Shown in pieces: positions 48,103 through 57,214 of a stretch of 64,000 nt of DNA; position 1 is the stretch's first letter, and each line of letters opens with the position of its first letter. The position numbers and the translations under genes are program-made. The notes beneath the pieces are model-generated. The model did not search any database. It was not told the DNA's origin and saw only the letters and a program-made list of their open reading frames with translations. Source of the DNA: Alphaproteobacteria bacterium (lineage in GTDB: Bacteria; Pseudomonadota; Alphaproteobacteria; Micropepsales; Micropepsaceae); NCBI GenBank assembly GCA_019245415.1, contig JAFARO010000003.1, positions 62,001 to 126,000 of the forward strand, given 5' to 3'.

Positions 48103-48767
48103 CGGGCGCGCATCTTTTCGACGTAGGGGCGCTCCTCGTCGATGAACGCCTTGAACGACGGACGTGCGAGGATGCGCGCCACGTAGGCCGCGAGTTTCGA
48201 CCAGCGCGACGCATCGACCGCGCCGCCGGCATGCTCGAAATTGACGACCATGGTGCAGATCGAGATATCGGCGATGGAGAAGGCCCCGCCGGCCAGCCAC
48301 TCCTTGCCGCCGATCTCCTTCTCCAGATAGTCGAACAATGGCGGCAGAGTTTCGCTCAGCGTCTTCTGGCACAGCTCTTCGTCGACCGGCGCGCGCATGA
48401 TCTTCTTGACCACGCGCTCGAAGAAGAAGCCGCGGCCCATCGCCTGGGCCAATACGGAGTCCGCATACTCCTCGTACCACAGCGCCTTGGCGCGCTGGAA
48501 CGGATCGCGCGGATAGAGCGCGGGTTTGGGAAATTTGTTCTCCAGATAGTCGCAGATCGCCGAGGAGTCCGCGAGATGGTTCGGCTCCGGGACGTCGGTG
48601 TCGCGAAAGGCCGGAATGCGCTTTAGGGGACTGATCTCCAGGAATTCCGGCGGCGGCGCGAACGGGCTGACGGGATCGAGCGTGTAGTCCAAACCTTTCT
48701 CCGCCAGCACCACGCGCACCTTGCGCACGAACGGCGACACGCCGCTCCCGTAGACGATCAATGCCAT
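48099..48767 (-). CDS. Glutathione S-transferase family protein
   Basis: A 222-residue two-domain GST. The thioredoxin-like N-domain has YGSGVSPFVRKVRVVLAEKG (catalytic Ser/Cys region) and PAFRDTDVPEPNHLADSSAI with the cis-Pro and glutathione-binding DSSAI; the helical C-domain has FSIADISICTMVVNFEHAG. It overlaps the terC stop by 4 nt on the opposite strand. Substrate unknown. Confidence 0.9.
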   Translation of the reverse strand: MALIVYGSGVSPFVRKVRVVLAEKGLDYTLDPVSPFAPPPEFLEISPLKRIPAFRDTDVPEPNHLADSSAICDYLENKFPKPALYPRDPFQRAKALWYEEYADSVLAQAMGRGFFFERVVKKIMRAPVDEELCQKTLSETLPPLFDYLEKEIGGKEWLAGGAFSIADISICTMVVNFEHAGGAVDASRWSKLAAYVARILARPSFKAFIDEERPYVEKMRAR

Positions 48768-48821
48768 GCAGAGCTCCTTCGCAATATCTGCGGCGTCCAG
48801 CCTGTCAGATCAAAACTGAAT

Positions 48822-49025
48822 TGTCATTCCCGGCCGAGCTGCGCGCCATCCTTCGAGGCTCGCCGTCATCCTGAGCGAGCCCGCGCGTGCTTCGAGGGCC
48901 GCTGCGCGGCCACCTCGGCATGACGCGCGGGCGAGATGAAGGACGCTCGCACCTCAGGATGACGCTACTGGAGCATTCAAATTCGTCACCCTGAGGCGGC
49001 CGCGCAGCGGCCCTCGAAGGGTGAC
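48822..49025. repeat. Composite palindromic repeat cluster
   Basis: A 204-bp non-coding block of hairpins. It opens with TGTCATTCCCGGCCGAGC, shared with 12451, then carries CCTTCGAGGCTCGCC, GTCATCCTGAG, CGAGGGCCGCTGCGCGGCC and CCCTGAGGCGGCCGCGCAGC units shared with 15351-15467. It combines both repeat families and separates the GST and sulfatase genes. Confidence 0.7.
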
Positions 49026-49028
49026 ATC

Positions 49029-50612
49029 TCAAGCCGGCGCCTCCACTTTCAGCTTCGGCGAACGCTCGGCGGGCAGATTGTCGTAGAGATCGGCGATTAG
49101 GTCGCGTTTCAAGCCCTGCTTGCTCGGATCGCCCCACAGATTCTCCCATTGCAGGGGATCGTTGCGCAGATCGTAAAGCTCGCCTTCCGTGCCGTCATAT
49201 TTAATGCGCGAGCCGGCCGCGGCGAATTGCGGCCAACTTTCTTCCAAGCCGTTGGGCTGGCCTGGAGTCGACGGTTCGTAGCGCGTGAGCATGTAACCGT
49301 CGCGATAGACGCTCCGCATGTGGAAACCGTAGCCCGGGAACTGGCTGTCCCATTCGCAGATCGCGCGCTGGCGCGAGCCGTCGTCATGCGTCGGCAGGAC
49401 CTTGCCCTGCATCCATGGCGCCTGCTCGATGCCGGCGATCGCACAGAAGGTGGATGCCAGATCGACCTGCTCCACCGGCTGTTTCACGACGGAAGGCGCA
49501 GTCCCTGTGATCGACGCCGGCCGCCAGATGAAAGGCAGGCGCATCAGCGCATCCACATGGAACGGGCCCTTGTAGACGAAACCGAAATCGCCCTGCAGCT
49601 CGCCGTGGTCGGTGGTGAAGATGACGTCGGTGTCCGCGTCCCAGCCGCGCGCGGCAACCACGCGCATGACGCGACCGACCGCCTCGTCGATCAGCTCGTT
49701 CATCACATGGACCTTGGCGTTGATCTCGCGGATGTTGTCGGGCGATAGCTGTTGCGGCGTGAAGTTCATCGGGCCGCCTTCGATGTTGGCGAAGATGCCG
49801 TCGTAATAGGCGAGCCAATGCGCCGGCTTGCGCGCCAGGATCTCGCGGATCTTCTCCGGCGAGCCGGGATAGCCGTCCGGCAGCGGCAGGTCGCGCCAGC
49901 CACAGCGCTTGTTCTCCTCCGCCGGCGGATCCCAGGGATGGTGCGGATCGGGAAAGCTGAGCCACAGGAACCAGTCGTCGTCGGCATCGAGCTTCTTGAG
50001 CCAATCCTCCGCAAGGCCGGCGAGCCAATCGGTGTGATAGACCTCGCGCGGCACGGGATTGTTCGCGGTTTCGGGCGCTCCGGTGTCGCCGCCGGGAGAA
50101 GCGTTCAGCAGCGGCGCGGAGATGTTGAAATATTGCGGCCAGTTCTTTTGAACCCAGCGGCCGTAATGGCCGGTGGGATTGCCGCGAAAGCTGGTGATGT
50201 GCATCGCGTGGATCGCGTAATCGAAGCCGCGCCAGGGACCGAGATCGCCCTCGATCTGGCGGCGGTTCTCGCGCCATTTTCCCTTGAGGTCGAAGCCGGG
50301 TTCGAAATGCGCCTTGCCGATCAGCGCGGTCTTGTAGCCCGCCTTGTCCTTCAGATACTGCGCCACGCTCGGCGCGTCTTCGGGCAGCGGCACGCCGTTG
50401 GCGAAGACGCCGTGCGTGCGCACATATTGTCCCGTCAGCATCGTCGAGCGCGCCGGCATGCAGACGGTGTTCTGGTTGTAGGCGCGCCGGTAGTTGATGC
50501 CATCGCGCGCCAACGCGTCGATGTTCGGCGTGCGGCAGAAGCGGTTGCCGTTGCAGCCGAGGGAGTCGAAACGCTGCTGGTCGGTGGTGATGAACAGGAT
50601 TTTACGTCCCAC
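49029..50612 (-). CDS. Sulfatase / phosphonate-monoester-hydrolase-like enzyme
   Basis: A 527-residue alkaline-phosphatase-fold hydrolase. The formylglycine site C-x-P-x-R is intact in NTVCMPARSTMLTGQYVRTHG near residue 52; metal ligands appear in LFITTDQQRFDSLGCNG and IFTTDHGELQGDFGF. No signal peptide is seen, so it acts in the cytoplasm, like PMH/choline-sulfatase-type members. The GTG start has GGAGG 6 nt upstream and overlaps the GST-like gene by 11 nt. A formylglycine-generating enzyme is not in this window. The substrate is unknown. Confidence 0.88.
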   Translation of the reverse strand: MGRKILFITTDQQRFDSLGCNGNRFCRTPNIDALARDGINYRRAYNQNTVCMPARSTMLTGQYVRTHGVFANGVPLPEDAPSVAQYLKDKAGYKTALIGKAHFEPGFDLKGKWRENRRQIEGDLGPWRGFDYAIHAMHITSFRGNPTGHYGRWVQKNWPQYFNISAPLLNASPGGDTGAPETANNPVPREVYHTDWLAGLAEDWLKKLDADDDWFLWLSFPDPHHPWDPPAEENKRCGWRDLPLPDGYPGSPEKIREILARKPAHWLAYYDGIFANIEGGPMNFTPQQLSPDNIREINAKVHVMNELIDEAVGRVMRVVAARGWDADTDVIFTTDHGELQGDFGFVYKGPFHVDALMRLPFIWRPASITGTAPSVVKQPVEQVDLASTFCAIAGIEQAPWMQGKVLPTHDDGSRQRAICEWDSQFPGYGFHMRSVYRDGYMLTRYEPSTPGQPNGLEESWPQFAAAGSRIKYDGTEGELYDLRNDPLQWENLWGDPSKQGLKRDLIADLYDNLPAERSPKLKVEAPA

Positions 50613-51585
50613 GCAGCGCCTCCAGACATCCGGCATCGGCAAGCAGCGGGTCGACTGCTGTCTTGTCTTTCAGTCCCGCATGAGCGGCACGCAATTCGGC
50701 AAGGCATTTCGCCTGATACTTGAAAGCGCCCTGGCTGTAGGGCCTGCCCAGCAGGTCGACGGTGAACGTCGGCGCGCCCCGCGCAACGGCAGCGGCGTTT
50801 GCGAGGAGGAAGGGGAAGTAGATTTTGCCCGCCAGTCGAACCAGCGTCTTCACCGCGTCGCCGGCGGGCGACCATTCGCCTTCGACACCCGAAGCATCGT
50901 CGAGATTGGCGATCCAGCGAAAGGTGAATGGAAATTCCGCGCGCATCATGTCCTGCGGCGTCGGATCGATGGCAAGTTGGGAAAGCTGCCCGAACCAGCC
51001 GAAGTCGGCCAGGGATGGCCGGCCGCCGAACAGATAGGACCGCTCCGTCACCAACGTCTCGAACACGGAAAGGATCTGCCGCGTGCTCTCCTCGATGACC
51101 GGCGCGTTCTGCGGCGTGCAGCCGACCAGCGCCATGCGGCCCACCTGGCGCTCGCGGAACACGTGCGCAGCTTTGAGGACGGTCTCGCGGCCGCTGCCAC
51201 GCAGGCGATCGAACGCCAGCCATTGTGACATCTGCTTCTGATCGCGCTCGCGATACCAACGGTAGTGGAACATGGCCTTGGTGCCCCACTCGTCGGCGAA
51301 ATCCTCGAGCAGGAAGGCCAGGAACGCGTCGGTCTCGTTCGGGGGCACGATGGAGCGCTCGCCGTGACGCCGCTCGAGATCGAAGATCATCGGCGTGGAG
51401 TCGTTGTGCCAGCTTCCGTCGGGATACTGGATCACCGGTATGACGGGTGCCTTGACGTGCTGGAACACGCGGTCGTCGCCCGCCTGCATCTGGCGCCAGA
51501 CATGCGGCAGGCGCCGGTAGCGCAGCACCGCGCGCATCTTCATCGAATACGGCGAACCGAGCCCGCCATAGATGGTGTAGGTCAC
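50602..51585 (-). CDS. GST-like protein (thioredoxin-fold N-domain)
   Basis: A 327-residue protein beginning TYTIYGGLGSPYSMKMRAVL, a glutathione-S-transferase N-domain with the SPYS motif, followed by PVIPVIQYPDGSWHNDSTPM (cis-Pro and glutathione-binding segment) and a long helical C-domain with SLADFGWFGQLSQL. It is about 100 residues longer than a typical GST. GGGGAG lies 6 nt before the GTG. Its start overlaps the DUF1330 stop, and its end overlaps the sulfatase start. Confidence 0.8.
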   Translation of the reverse strand: MTYTIYGGLGSPYSMKMRAVLRYRRLPHVWRQMQAGDDRVFQHVKAPVIPVIQYPDGSWHNDSTPMIFDLERRHGERSIVPPNETDAFLAFLLEDFADEWGTKAMFHYRWYRERDQKQMSQWLAFDRLRGSGRETVLKAAHVFRERQVGRMALVGCTPQNAPVIEESTRQILSVFETLVTERSYLFGGRPSLADFGWFGQLSQLAIDPTPQDMMRAEFPFTFRWIANLDDASGVEGEWSPAGDAVKTLVRLAGKIYFPFLLANAAAVARGAPTFTVDLLGRPYSQGAFKYQAKCLAELRAAHAGLKDKTAVDPLLADAGCLEALRGT

Positions 51586-52001
51586 GCCGCGCTCCCCGCG
51601 CTGCAACACAGCAATGCCGTGCGCTCGAGGCCGGCGTCGCGATGGTAGGTGACGGCGAGATAATCCGGATTGGACACCATCTCTAGGAACTTGGCGCGCG
51701 AGGGATAGCGTACGCAGATGACCTCGTCCCAATCCTGCTCGGCGCCACCGATGAAGACCAGCGCCTGCGGCCCCATCCAGACGATGCTTTTACCGAGGCC
51801 ATGCACGAAGGCGAACGCGATGGCGCCATAGCGCTGATAGGCCTCGCGGCCGGTCAGGTTCTGCGCGGCTTCCTCGCGCGCGGGCTCATATTCCGCGCGA
51901 GCGCGAAACTTGAGGAGGTTGACCATGACGATCGCGCCGCCCGGCCCCTCCTCCTGGAATTTCCTGATCTGCACCGGGCTGGGAGAAATGTCCGCGCGCA
52001 T
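51582..52001 (-). CDS. DUF1330 family protein
   Basis: A 139-residue dimeric alpha/beta-barrel (ferredoxin-like) protein: GGAIVMVNLLKFRARAEYEP, GREAYQRYGAIAFAFVHG, GAEQDWDEVICVRYPSRAKFLEMV and PDYLAVTYHRDAGLE are characteristic. The biochemical role of the family is unknown. It is the first gene of the sulfatase operon, divergent from tetR with a 56-bp gap holding a palindrome. Confidence 0.88.
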   Translation of the reverse strand: MRADISPSPVQIRKFQEEGPGGAIVMVNLLKFRARAEYEPAREEAAQNLTGREAYQRYGAIAFAFVHGLGKSIVWMGPQALVFIGGAEQDWDEVICVRYPSRAKFLEMVSNPDYLAVTYHRDAGLERTALLCCSAGSAA

Positions 52002-52032
52002 GCCTTGCCTTTCGCTGCGAATGCCGATAAAA

Positions 52033-52048
52033 CTGAACGAAAATTCAG
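52033..52048. promoter_or_regulatory. Candidate TetR operator
   Basis: CTGAA (52033-52037) and TTCAG (52044-52048) form an inverted repeat with a 6-nt centre, 10 bp upstream of the tetR start and 31 bp upstream of the divergent DUF1330 start. Position and symmetry fit autoregulation and control of both arms. Confidence 0.45.
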
Positions 52049-52057
52049 ATTTAGGCC

Positions 52058-52699
52058 ATGACGAAGGCGAAAGCAACTCCGGCCGAGAAGTGGGCGTTGC
52101 CGGCCCAGCAGGCCCGCAGCCTCGCCACCCGCGAGCGGCTGCTCGCGGCGGCGGAAAAAACTTTTGCCGACAAAGGCTATGACGGCGCCAAGCTCAGCGA
52201 TATCGCGGCAGAGGCCGGTGTCTCGGTCGGCGCGGTCTATTTCCGCTTCAAGGACAAGGACGCGCTGTTCCTCGGCGTGGCGGAGACATTCGTGCAGGAG
52301 GCGCGCGCGCGGCTCGGCGAATTCGTGGTGGACGATGCCACGCGGCCCCTGGACGAAGTAGTGCGGACCTTCGTGATGCGCACGGCGGCGAATTTCGCCG
52401 CCCATCGCGGCCTGTTCCGGGCAATCATCGAGCGCGGCTTCGAGCACAAGCCGGTGCTGGATATCATGTTTGCCCTGCGCGACGAGATCGCGCGATCGCT
52501 TCAGGACGCACTTTCCGCGCGCGTCCGCGACAAGCAAGCGCTCGGCGACGCCATCCGCGTCGCGACCCAGATGATCTACGGCTTCCTGCTCATCGGCATC
52601 CTCAACCCGCACGCCCCCACGCGGCAGAACCGCACGCAGGCCGTGAAGGGCCTGGCCGATGCCGTGGTCGCCTATCTTCAATCCATGGTGCCGCGATGA
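52058..52699 (+). CDS. TetR/AcrR-family regulator
   Basis: A 213-residue repressor. The HTH region reads TRERLLAAAEKTFADKGYDGAKLSDIAAEAGVSVGAVYFRF-like at about 25-65 (seen as ADKGYDGAKLSDIAAEAGVS then VGAVYFRFKDKDALF). The C-domain is a ligand-binding helical bundle with no recognised ligand. Its stop overlaps the start of the isomerase-like gene (ATGA). It probably controls the two divergent operons around it. Confidence 0.93.
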   Translation: MTKAKATPAEKWALPAQQARSLATRERLLAAAEKTFADKGYDGAKLSDIAAEAGVSVGAVYFRFKDKDALFLGVAETFVQEARARLGEFVVDDATRPLDEVVRTFVMRTAANFAAHRGLFRAIIERGFEHKPVLDIMFALRDEIARSLQDALSARVRDKQALGDAIRVATQMIYGFLLIGILNPHAPTRQNRTQAVKGLADAVVAYLQSMVPR

Positions 52700-53346
52700 C
52701 GCTGTCCGTCGAACTCTACTGGTCGTTCCGCAGCCCCTATTCCTATCTGGCGACGCCGCGGCTGGTGGAGATGGAGCGCGAATACGATCTCGCCATCGAG
52801 GTGCGTCCGGTCTATCCGCTCGCGGTGCGATCCGGCGATTTCTTCGAGAAGCAGAATCCGCTCTGGATTCCCTATCTGCTGCGCGACACCTATCGCATTG
52901 CCGAGATGCTGGGTCTGCCCTATCGCTGGCCGAGGCCTGACCCGGTGGTGGTCGATCCTGCCACGCGCGCCGCAGTCCCCAACCAGCCTCACATCCATCG
53001 CCTGACGCGATTGGGTTGCGCGGCGGCGGAGGCGGGTCGCGGGCTTTCGTTCCTCTATGAAGTGAGCAGATTGTTGTGGTCCGGGCGCGTCGACAACTGG
53101 CATGAGGGCGATCATCTGGCGCAGGCTGCCCACCGCGCGGGACTCGACCTTACCGATCTCGACGCAAAGATCGCAGCCGATCCGGACAAATACGAAGCGA
53201 TCGTCCAGTCGAATCAAAAGGCGCACCAGCAAGCCGGCCATTGGGGCGTGCCCACTTGCGTGTTCGAAGGCGAACCGTTCTTCGGTCAGGACCGGCTCGA
53301 CGTCCTTCTATGGCGGCTGAAGCAGCGGGGGCTGAAGAACCGATGA
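52696..53346 (+). CDS. DsbA-family protein, 2-hydroxychromene-2-carboxylate isomerase type
   Basis: A 216-residue kappa-class GST/DsbA-fold protein. It has ELYWSFRSPYSYLATPRLVE with the catalytic Ser of the isomerase family in place of CxxC, and the cis-Pro loop HWGVPTCVFEGEPFFGQDRL near 190. Known relatives isomerise HCCA in naphthalene breakdown using glutathione. No ring-cleavage enzyme is nearby, so a related glutathione-dependent reaction is possible. Confidence 0.85.
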   Translation: MTLSVELYWSFRSPYSYLATPRLVEMEREYDLAIEVRPVYPLAVRSGDFFEKQNPLWIPYLLRDTYRIAEMLGLPYRWPRPDPVVVDPATRAAVPNQPHIHRLTRLGCAAAEAGRGLSFLYEVSRLLWSGRVDNWHEGDHLAQAAHRAGLDLTDLDAKIAADPDKYEAIVQSNQKAHQQAGHWGVPTCVFEGEPFFGQDRLDVLLWRLKQRGLKNR

Positions 53347-54401
53347 GACGTCTGGCGATCTTCCTCGGCGCGCTCATGGTCCTTGCCGGTGTGGTCTTCG
53401 CGGCGCTGGAGAGGGCACCGGTGGAATCCTGGCTGTTCCGGCGGATCGCGTTCCATGCGGTCTCGCAGCCGAAGCCGGTGCTGGCCGAGAAGAACGAGCT
53501 CGCGGTGCTGTTCTGTGGCACAGGATCGCCTTTGCCCGATAAGTCGCGCGGCGGGCCGTGCACGCTGATCGCCGCCGGCGACAGGCTTTATCTCGTCGAT
53601 GCGGGGATAGACAGCGCGCGCAATCTCATGCTCTGGCGCATTCCACTGGAGAAGATCGCAGGCGTCTTCATCACCCATTTCCATTCCGACCATATCGGCG
53701 AGCTCGGCGAGATCCGCCTGCAGACCTGGGTCGCGGGCCGCAACAAGCCGCTCGCCGTGTATGGGCCGCCGGGAATCGAGCGCGTCGTCGGCGGCTTCAA
53801 CGAGGCGTATGCGCTCGACGCGGGCTACCGCACCGCGCATCACGGCGCGGCGATGCTGCCCCCCGACGCGGTGGCGATGGTGCCGCGCCCCATCGATGCG
53901 GGAACCGTCCTCGAACTGAACGGGCTCAAGGTCACCGCCATCAAGGTGCATCACGATCCTGCGACCCCGGCCTATGGCTATCGCTTCGACTATGGCGGGC
54001 GCAGCATCGTGGTCAGTGGCGACACGGCACCTGACCAGAATCTGACCACGGCTGCGCATGGCGCGGACGTCCTGGTGCATGAAGGCCTGTCGCCGGAGAT
54101 GGTGGCGATCATGCGCGATGCACTCGCGGCCAGCGGCCATCCGCGACAGGCGAAGATCTTTCACGACATTCCGCCCTATCACACAAGTCCGGTCGATGCC
54201 GCGCGCATTGCAAACCAGGCCCAGGTGCGCCTGCTGGTCTTCACGCATATCATCCCGATGCTGCCCAACAGCTTCGCCGAAAGGCTGTTCCTGCACGGTG
54301 TCTCCGACGTTCGGCCTGACGGAGTCGAAATGGCGCATGACGGATTGATCGTCCGGCTGCCCGCGAATACGACAGGGATCAGGGAGTCCGGCGTGCCCTG
54401 A
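53343..54401 (+). CDS. Membrane-anchored metallo-beta-lactamase-fold hydrolase
   Basis: A 352-residue MBL-fold enzyme with an N-terminal membrane anchor or signal (residues 4-22). The zinc motif is FITHFHSDHIGELGEIRLQ near 112, with further ligands in IKVHHDPATPAYGY, SGDTAPDQNL and LLVFTHIIPMLP. It resembles RNase Z/arylsulfatase-like (AtsA) MBL proteins. Its start overlaps the isomerase stop (ATGA) and its 3' end overlaps tadA by 23 nt on the opposite strand. Confidence 0.85.
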   Translation: MRRLAIFLGALMVLAGVVFAALERAPVESWLFRRIAFHAVSQPKPVLAEKNELAVLFCGTGSPLPDKSRGGPCTLIAAGDRLYLVDAGIDSARNLMLWRIPLEKIAGVFITHFHSDHIGELGEIRLQTWVAGRNKPLAVYGPPGIERVVGGFNEAYALDAGYRTAHHGAAMLPPDAVAMVPRPIDAGTVLELNGLKVTAIKVHHDPATPAYGYRFDYGGRSIVVSGDTAPDQNLTTAAHGADVLVHEGLSPEMVAIMRDALAASGHPRQAKIFHDIPPYHTSPVDAARIANQAQVRLLVFTHIIPMLPNSFAERLFLHGVSDVRPDGVEMAHDGLIVRLPANTTGIRESGVP

Positions 54402-54834
54402 AGAAGGCCTTGAGCTGCTCGGAGGCCTGGACCGCGTCGCCGGCGCGCGCGACGACGGGCCGATGGTGACAGGTCGGTTGCTCGAAGAACTTCGGCCCAT
54501 GCAGCACGGCGCCGCCTTTGGGATCGTCCGCCGCGAAGACCAGCCGCGCGACACGCGCCAAGCTGATGGCCCCGGTGCACATGGCACAGGGCTCCAGCGT
54601 CACATAGAGGGTCGTGCCGATGAGCCTTTCGTTGGCGAGCTTGCGCGCCGCCATGCGCATCACCACCATCTCCGCATGCGCCGTGGGATCGCTGAGCTCG
54701 AGGATCCGGTTGCCGTCCTGCGCGATCACCGCCCCCTCGCCGTCGACAAGGACCGCGCCCACCGGCACCTCGCCGCGCATGGCGGCGGCTTCCGCTTCGG
54801 CGAGCGCGAGTGCTATGGCTTCGTCGTCCGTCAT
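54379..54834 (-). CDS. tadA: tRNA-specific adenosine deaminase TadA
   Basis: Zinc deaminase converting A34 to inosine in tRNA-Arg(ACG). In 151 residues it has the catalytic THAEMVVMR (His-x-Glu near 55) and the zinc PCAMC motif (TLEPCAMCTGAISLARV near 85). The ATG at 54834 matches family N-termini (DDEAIALALAEAEAAA). It is divergent from the pseudouridine synthase gene with 11 bp between starts, an arrangement common in Alphaproteobacteria. Confidence 0.95.
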   Translation of the reverse strand: MTDDEAIALALAEAEAAAMRGEVPVGAVLVDGEGAVIAQDGNRILELSDPTAHAEMVVMRMAARKLANERLIGTTLYVTLEPCAMCTGAISLARVARLVFAADDPKGGAVLHGPKFFEQPTCHHRPVVARAGDAVQASEQLKAFFRARRTP

Positions 54835-54845
54835 GGGAGCCCTTC

Positions 54846-55625
54846 TTGTCCGACCATAAGCCGAGCGGCGAGCGCATCGCAAAGGTCATCGCCCGCGCCG
54901 GCATCTGCTCCCGCCGCGATGCGGAGAAGATGATCGTCGAAGGCCGGGTGGCGCTCAATGGCGAGCCGGTGAAAACCCCGGCGCTGAACGTGGGCGAAGA
55001 CGATGTCATTGCCATCGACGGCAAGCCCATCGGCGCGGCCGAGCCGGCGCGGCTATGGCGCTATCACAAGCCGACAGGCCTGGTCACCACACACAAGGAC
55101 CCTCAGGGCCGCCCCACCGTCTTCGCGCATCTGCCGCTGCGGCTCCCGCGGGTCGTGTCGGTGGGACGACTCGATTTCAATTCGGAAGGCCTGTTGCTGC
55201 TGACCAACGATGGCGATCTCGCCCGCCGGCTGGAACTGCCGGCCGCCGGCTGGACGCGGCGCTATCGCGCGCGCCTGTTCGGCAAGGTGACGCAGGCCGA
55301 CCTCGACAAGCTCGCCACCGGCGTCACCATCGACGGAGTGAAATACGGACCCGTGATCGCCGACCTGGAGCGCGCCCGCGGGGTCTATGCCTGGGCGATC
55401 GTCAGCCTGAAAGAGGGCAAGAACCGCGAGGTCAAGCGGGTGATGGAGAGTCTCGGACTCAAGGTGGCGCGTCTCATCCGCGTGCAGTTCGGGCCCTTCC
55501 ATCTCGGTCAACTCGAGCCCGGTCAGGTCGAGGAGATTCCGGCCAAGCTGTGGCGCGAGCACCTGGGCATCGGACGCAAGAAGCGCCCCGCAAAAGAAGA
55601 AGTGCGCAAACCCTGGGAAAGATGA
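54846..55625 (+). CDS. rRNA pseudouridine synthase (RsuA/RluB family)
   Basis: A 259-residue enzyme with an N-terminal S4 RNA-binding domain (ERIAKVIARAGICSRRDAEKM) and the catalytic domain with GRLDFNSEGLLLLTNDGDLA (catalytic Asp near 103) and EGKNREVKRVMESLGLKVARL. The start is set at the TTG preceded by GGGAG 7 nt upstream, because homologues begin with a short SDxKPSGERIAK-like lead. RluB (23S) is more likely than RsuA (16S) but the target is not decidable here. Confidence 0.92.
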   Translation: MSDHKPSGERIAKVIARAGICSRRDAEKMIVEGRVALNGEPVKTPALNVGEDDVIAIDGKPIGAAEPARLWRYHKPTGLVTTHKDPQGRPTVFAHLPLRLPRVVSVGRLDFNSEGLLLLTNDGDLARRLELPAAGWTRRYRARLFGKVTQADLDKLATGVTIDGVKYGPVIADLERARGVYAWAIVSLKEGKNREVKRVMESLGLKVARLIRVQFGPFHLGQLEPGQVEEIPAKLWREHLGIGRKKRPAKEEVRKPWER

Positions 55626-55659
55626 TAGGAGCGCGCCCACGCTCTTGAAGGATTCGACC

Positions 55660-55887
55660 ATGAAGAAGAACAAGAAACTGCCGCCGCCCTACGTCACCGA
55701 AACCAGGGACCAGCGTTTTGCCGGGACCTTCGAAGTGCTCGTGCCGGTGCCGGGGCGCAACAAGCCGCACCGGGCCGCCGGCAATTTCGCTTCCCAGCAC
55801 GCCGCCGAGGGCTGGCTGCACAGCGAGGACGGCAAGGAAAAGGTCGCAGAGATCCTGGAAGATGCCGAGAAGAGCCAAAGCGCTTGA
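55660..55887 (+). CDS. Small conserved hypothetical protein
   Basis: A 75-residue basic-to-acidic soluble protein (KKNKKLPPPYVTETRDQRF ... VPGRNKPHRAAGNFASQHAA). AAGGA lies about 7 nt upstream of the ATG. No named family was recognised. It overlaps the amidohydrolase start by 26 nt in another frame, so it may be co-translated with it. Confidence 0.6.
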   Translation: MKKNKKLPPPYVTETRDQRFAGTFEVLVPVPGRNKPHRAAGNFASQHAAEGWLHSEDGKEKVAEILEDAEKSQSA

Positions 55888-57214
55888 GATCGGGTTCGCG
55901 GCGCTGCTCGCCGCGACTGCAGCCCAAGGTGCGGCGACACTCCCGAATGCATCCGAACCATCCGTCACCTATGACCACGTGACGCTCATCGACGGCGTCG
56001 CGGCATCCGCGCGTCCCGACATGGCGATCGTATTGCGGGGCGAACGCATCGCCGGCCTGGTGCCGGCATCGACGGTGAAGGCCGGCCCAAATGTCGTCGA
56101 CATGCATGGCGCATTTGCCCTTCCCGGCCTCATCAATACGCATGTCCATCTGGCGACCTCGCCTGGACTGGCCTATCCCGAGGCCATCCTGCGCCGCGAT
56201 CTCTATTCGGGCATCACGGCGGTGCGCGACATGGCCGGCGACACCCGCGAGCTGGGCTACCTTTCCCGCGCGACGCAAATCGGCGAAACCGAAGGTCCTG
56301 ATATCGTCTATGCCGCGCTGATGGCGGGCCCCGAGTTCTTCAAGGACCCGCGCACGGTGGAGTCGACGCGCGGCCGCGTGCCCGGCGAAACGCCGTGGAT
56401 GCGTGTGGTGACGCCGGTCACCGACCTCCGTCTCGCGGTGGCCGAAGCAAAGGGCACCGGCGCAGGCGCGATCAAGATTTACGCCGATCTTGCGGCGCCG
56501 CTGGTGGCGGCGATCACGGCGGAAGCCCACCGCCAGCACCTGCTCGTCTGGGCGCATGCGGCCGTGTTTCCCGCGAGCCCGATGGAGGTTGTGGATGCGG
56601 GCGCGGACGTCGTCAGCCACGCCTGCATGCTGGGCTATCAGGCATCGCGGTCGATGCCGGCTGCCTATCACAACCGCGCGCCGGTCGATGCGGACCGGAT
56701 TCTGCGCGGCAACCCGGCGCTCGACGCACTTCTCGCGGACATCAAGCGGCGCGGCACGATCCTCGACGCCACGCTCTATGTGTACAAGGAACTCGACGGC
56801 ACGAAGGGCGCCGGCCCGCCGCCATACTGCACGCTCAAGCTGGCGCAGATCATAACCGCCCAAGCCTATCGCGCCGGCATTCCCATCAGCGCCGGCACCG
56901 ACGGCGAAACGGGATGGCGCGACGCATGGCCGGCACTGTCCGACGAGCTGGCGCTGCTGGAGCAGGCGGGCTTGTCTCCCATGGACGCGCTCCGCGCCGC
57001 GACGGCCATTGCCGCGCGCACCATCGGCGAAGAACGCGAGCGCGGGACGCTGGAGAAGGGCAAGTTCGCCGACATCGTGTTCCTCGCGAAAAACCCGCTG
57101 GACGACATCGCGAACATCAAGAGCGTGACCATGACGGTCAAGCGCGGCAAGCAATATCCGCGCTCCGCCTACCGGCCGATCTCCAGGGACGAAGCGCGCG
57201 GCGAAGACGAATGA
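55862..57214 (+). CDS. Exported amidohydrolase (imidazolonepropionase/prolidase-like)
   Basis: A 450-residue metal-dependent amidohydrolase. From the ATG at 55862 there is a signal peptide (MPRRAKALEIGFAALLAATA, cleavage after AQG or nearby). The metal site is visible as GLINTHVHLA (His-x-His near 93), the carboxylated-Lys candidate in GAIKIYADLAA, His residues in VWAHAAVF and VVSHACML, and the Asp in PISAGTDGETGW near 345. The substrate is unknown. The stop overlaps the MFS start (ATGA), so hydrolase and transporter form a unit. Confidence 0.85.
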   Translation: MPRRAKALEIGFAALLAATAAQGAATLPNASEPSVTYDHVTLIDGVAASARPDMAIVLRGERIAGLVPASTVKAGPNVVDMHGAFALPGLINTHVHLATSPGLAYPEAILRRDLYSGITAVRDMAGDTRELGYLSRATQIGETEGPDIVYAALMAGPEFFKDPRTVESTRGRVPGETPWMRVVTPVTDLRLAVAEAKGTGAGAIKIYADLAAPLVAAITAEAHRQHLLVWAHAAVFPASPMEVVDAGADVVSHACMLGYQASRSMPAAYHNRAPVDADRILRGNPALDALLADIKRRGTILDATLYVYKELDGTKGAGPPPYCTLKLAQIITAQAYRAGIPISAGTDGETGWRDAWPALSDELALLEQAGLSPMDALRAATAIAARTIGEERERGTLEKGKFADIVFLAKNPLDDIANIKSVTMTVKRGKQYPRSAYRPISRDEARGEDE

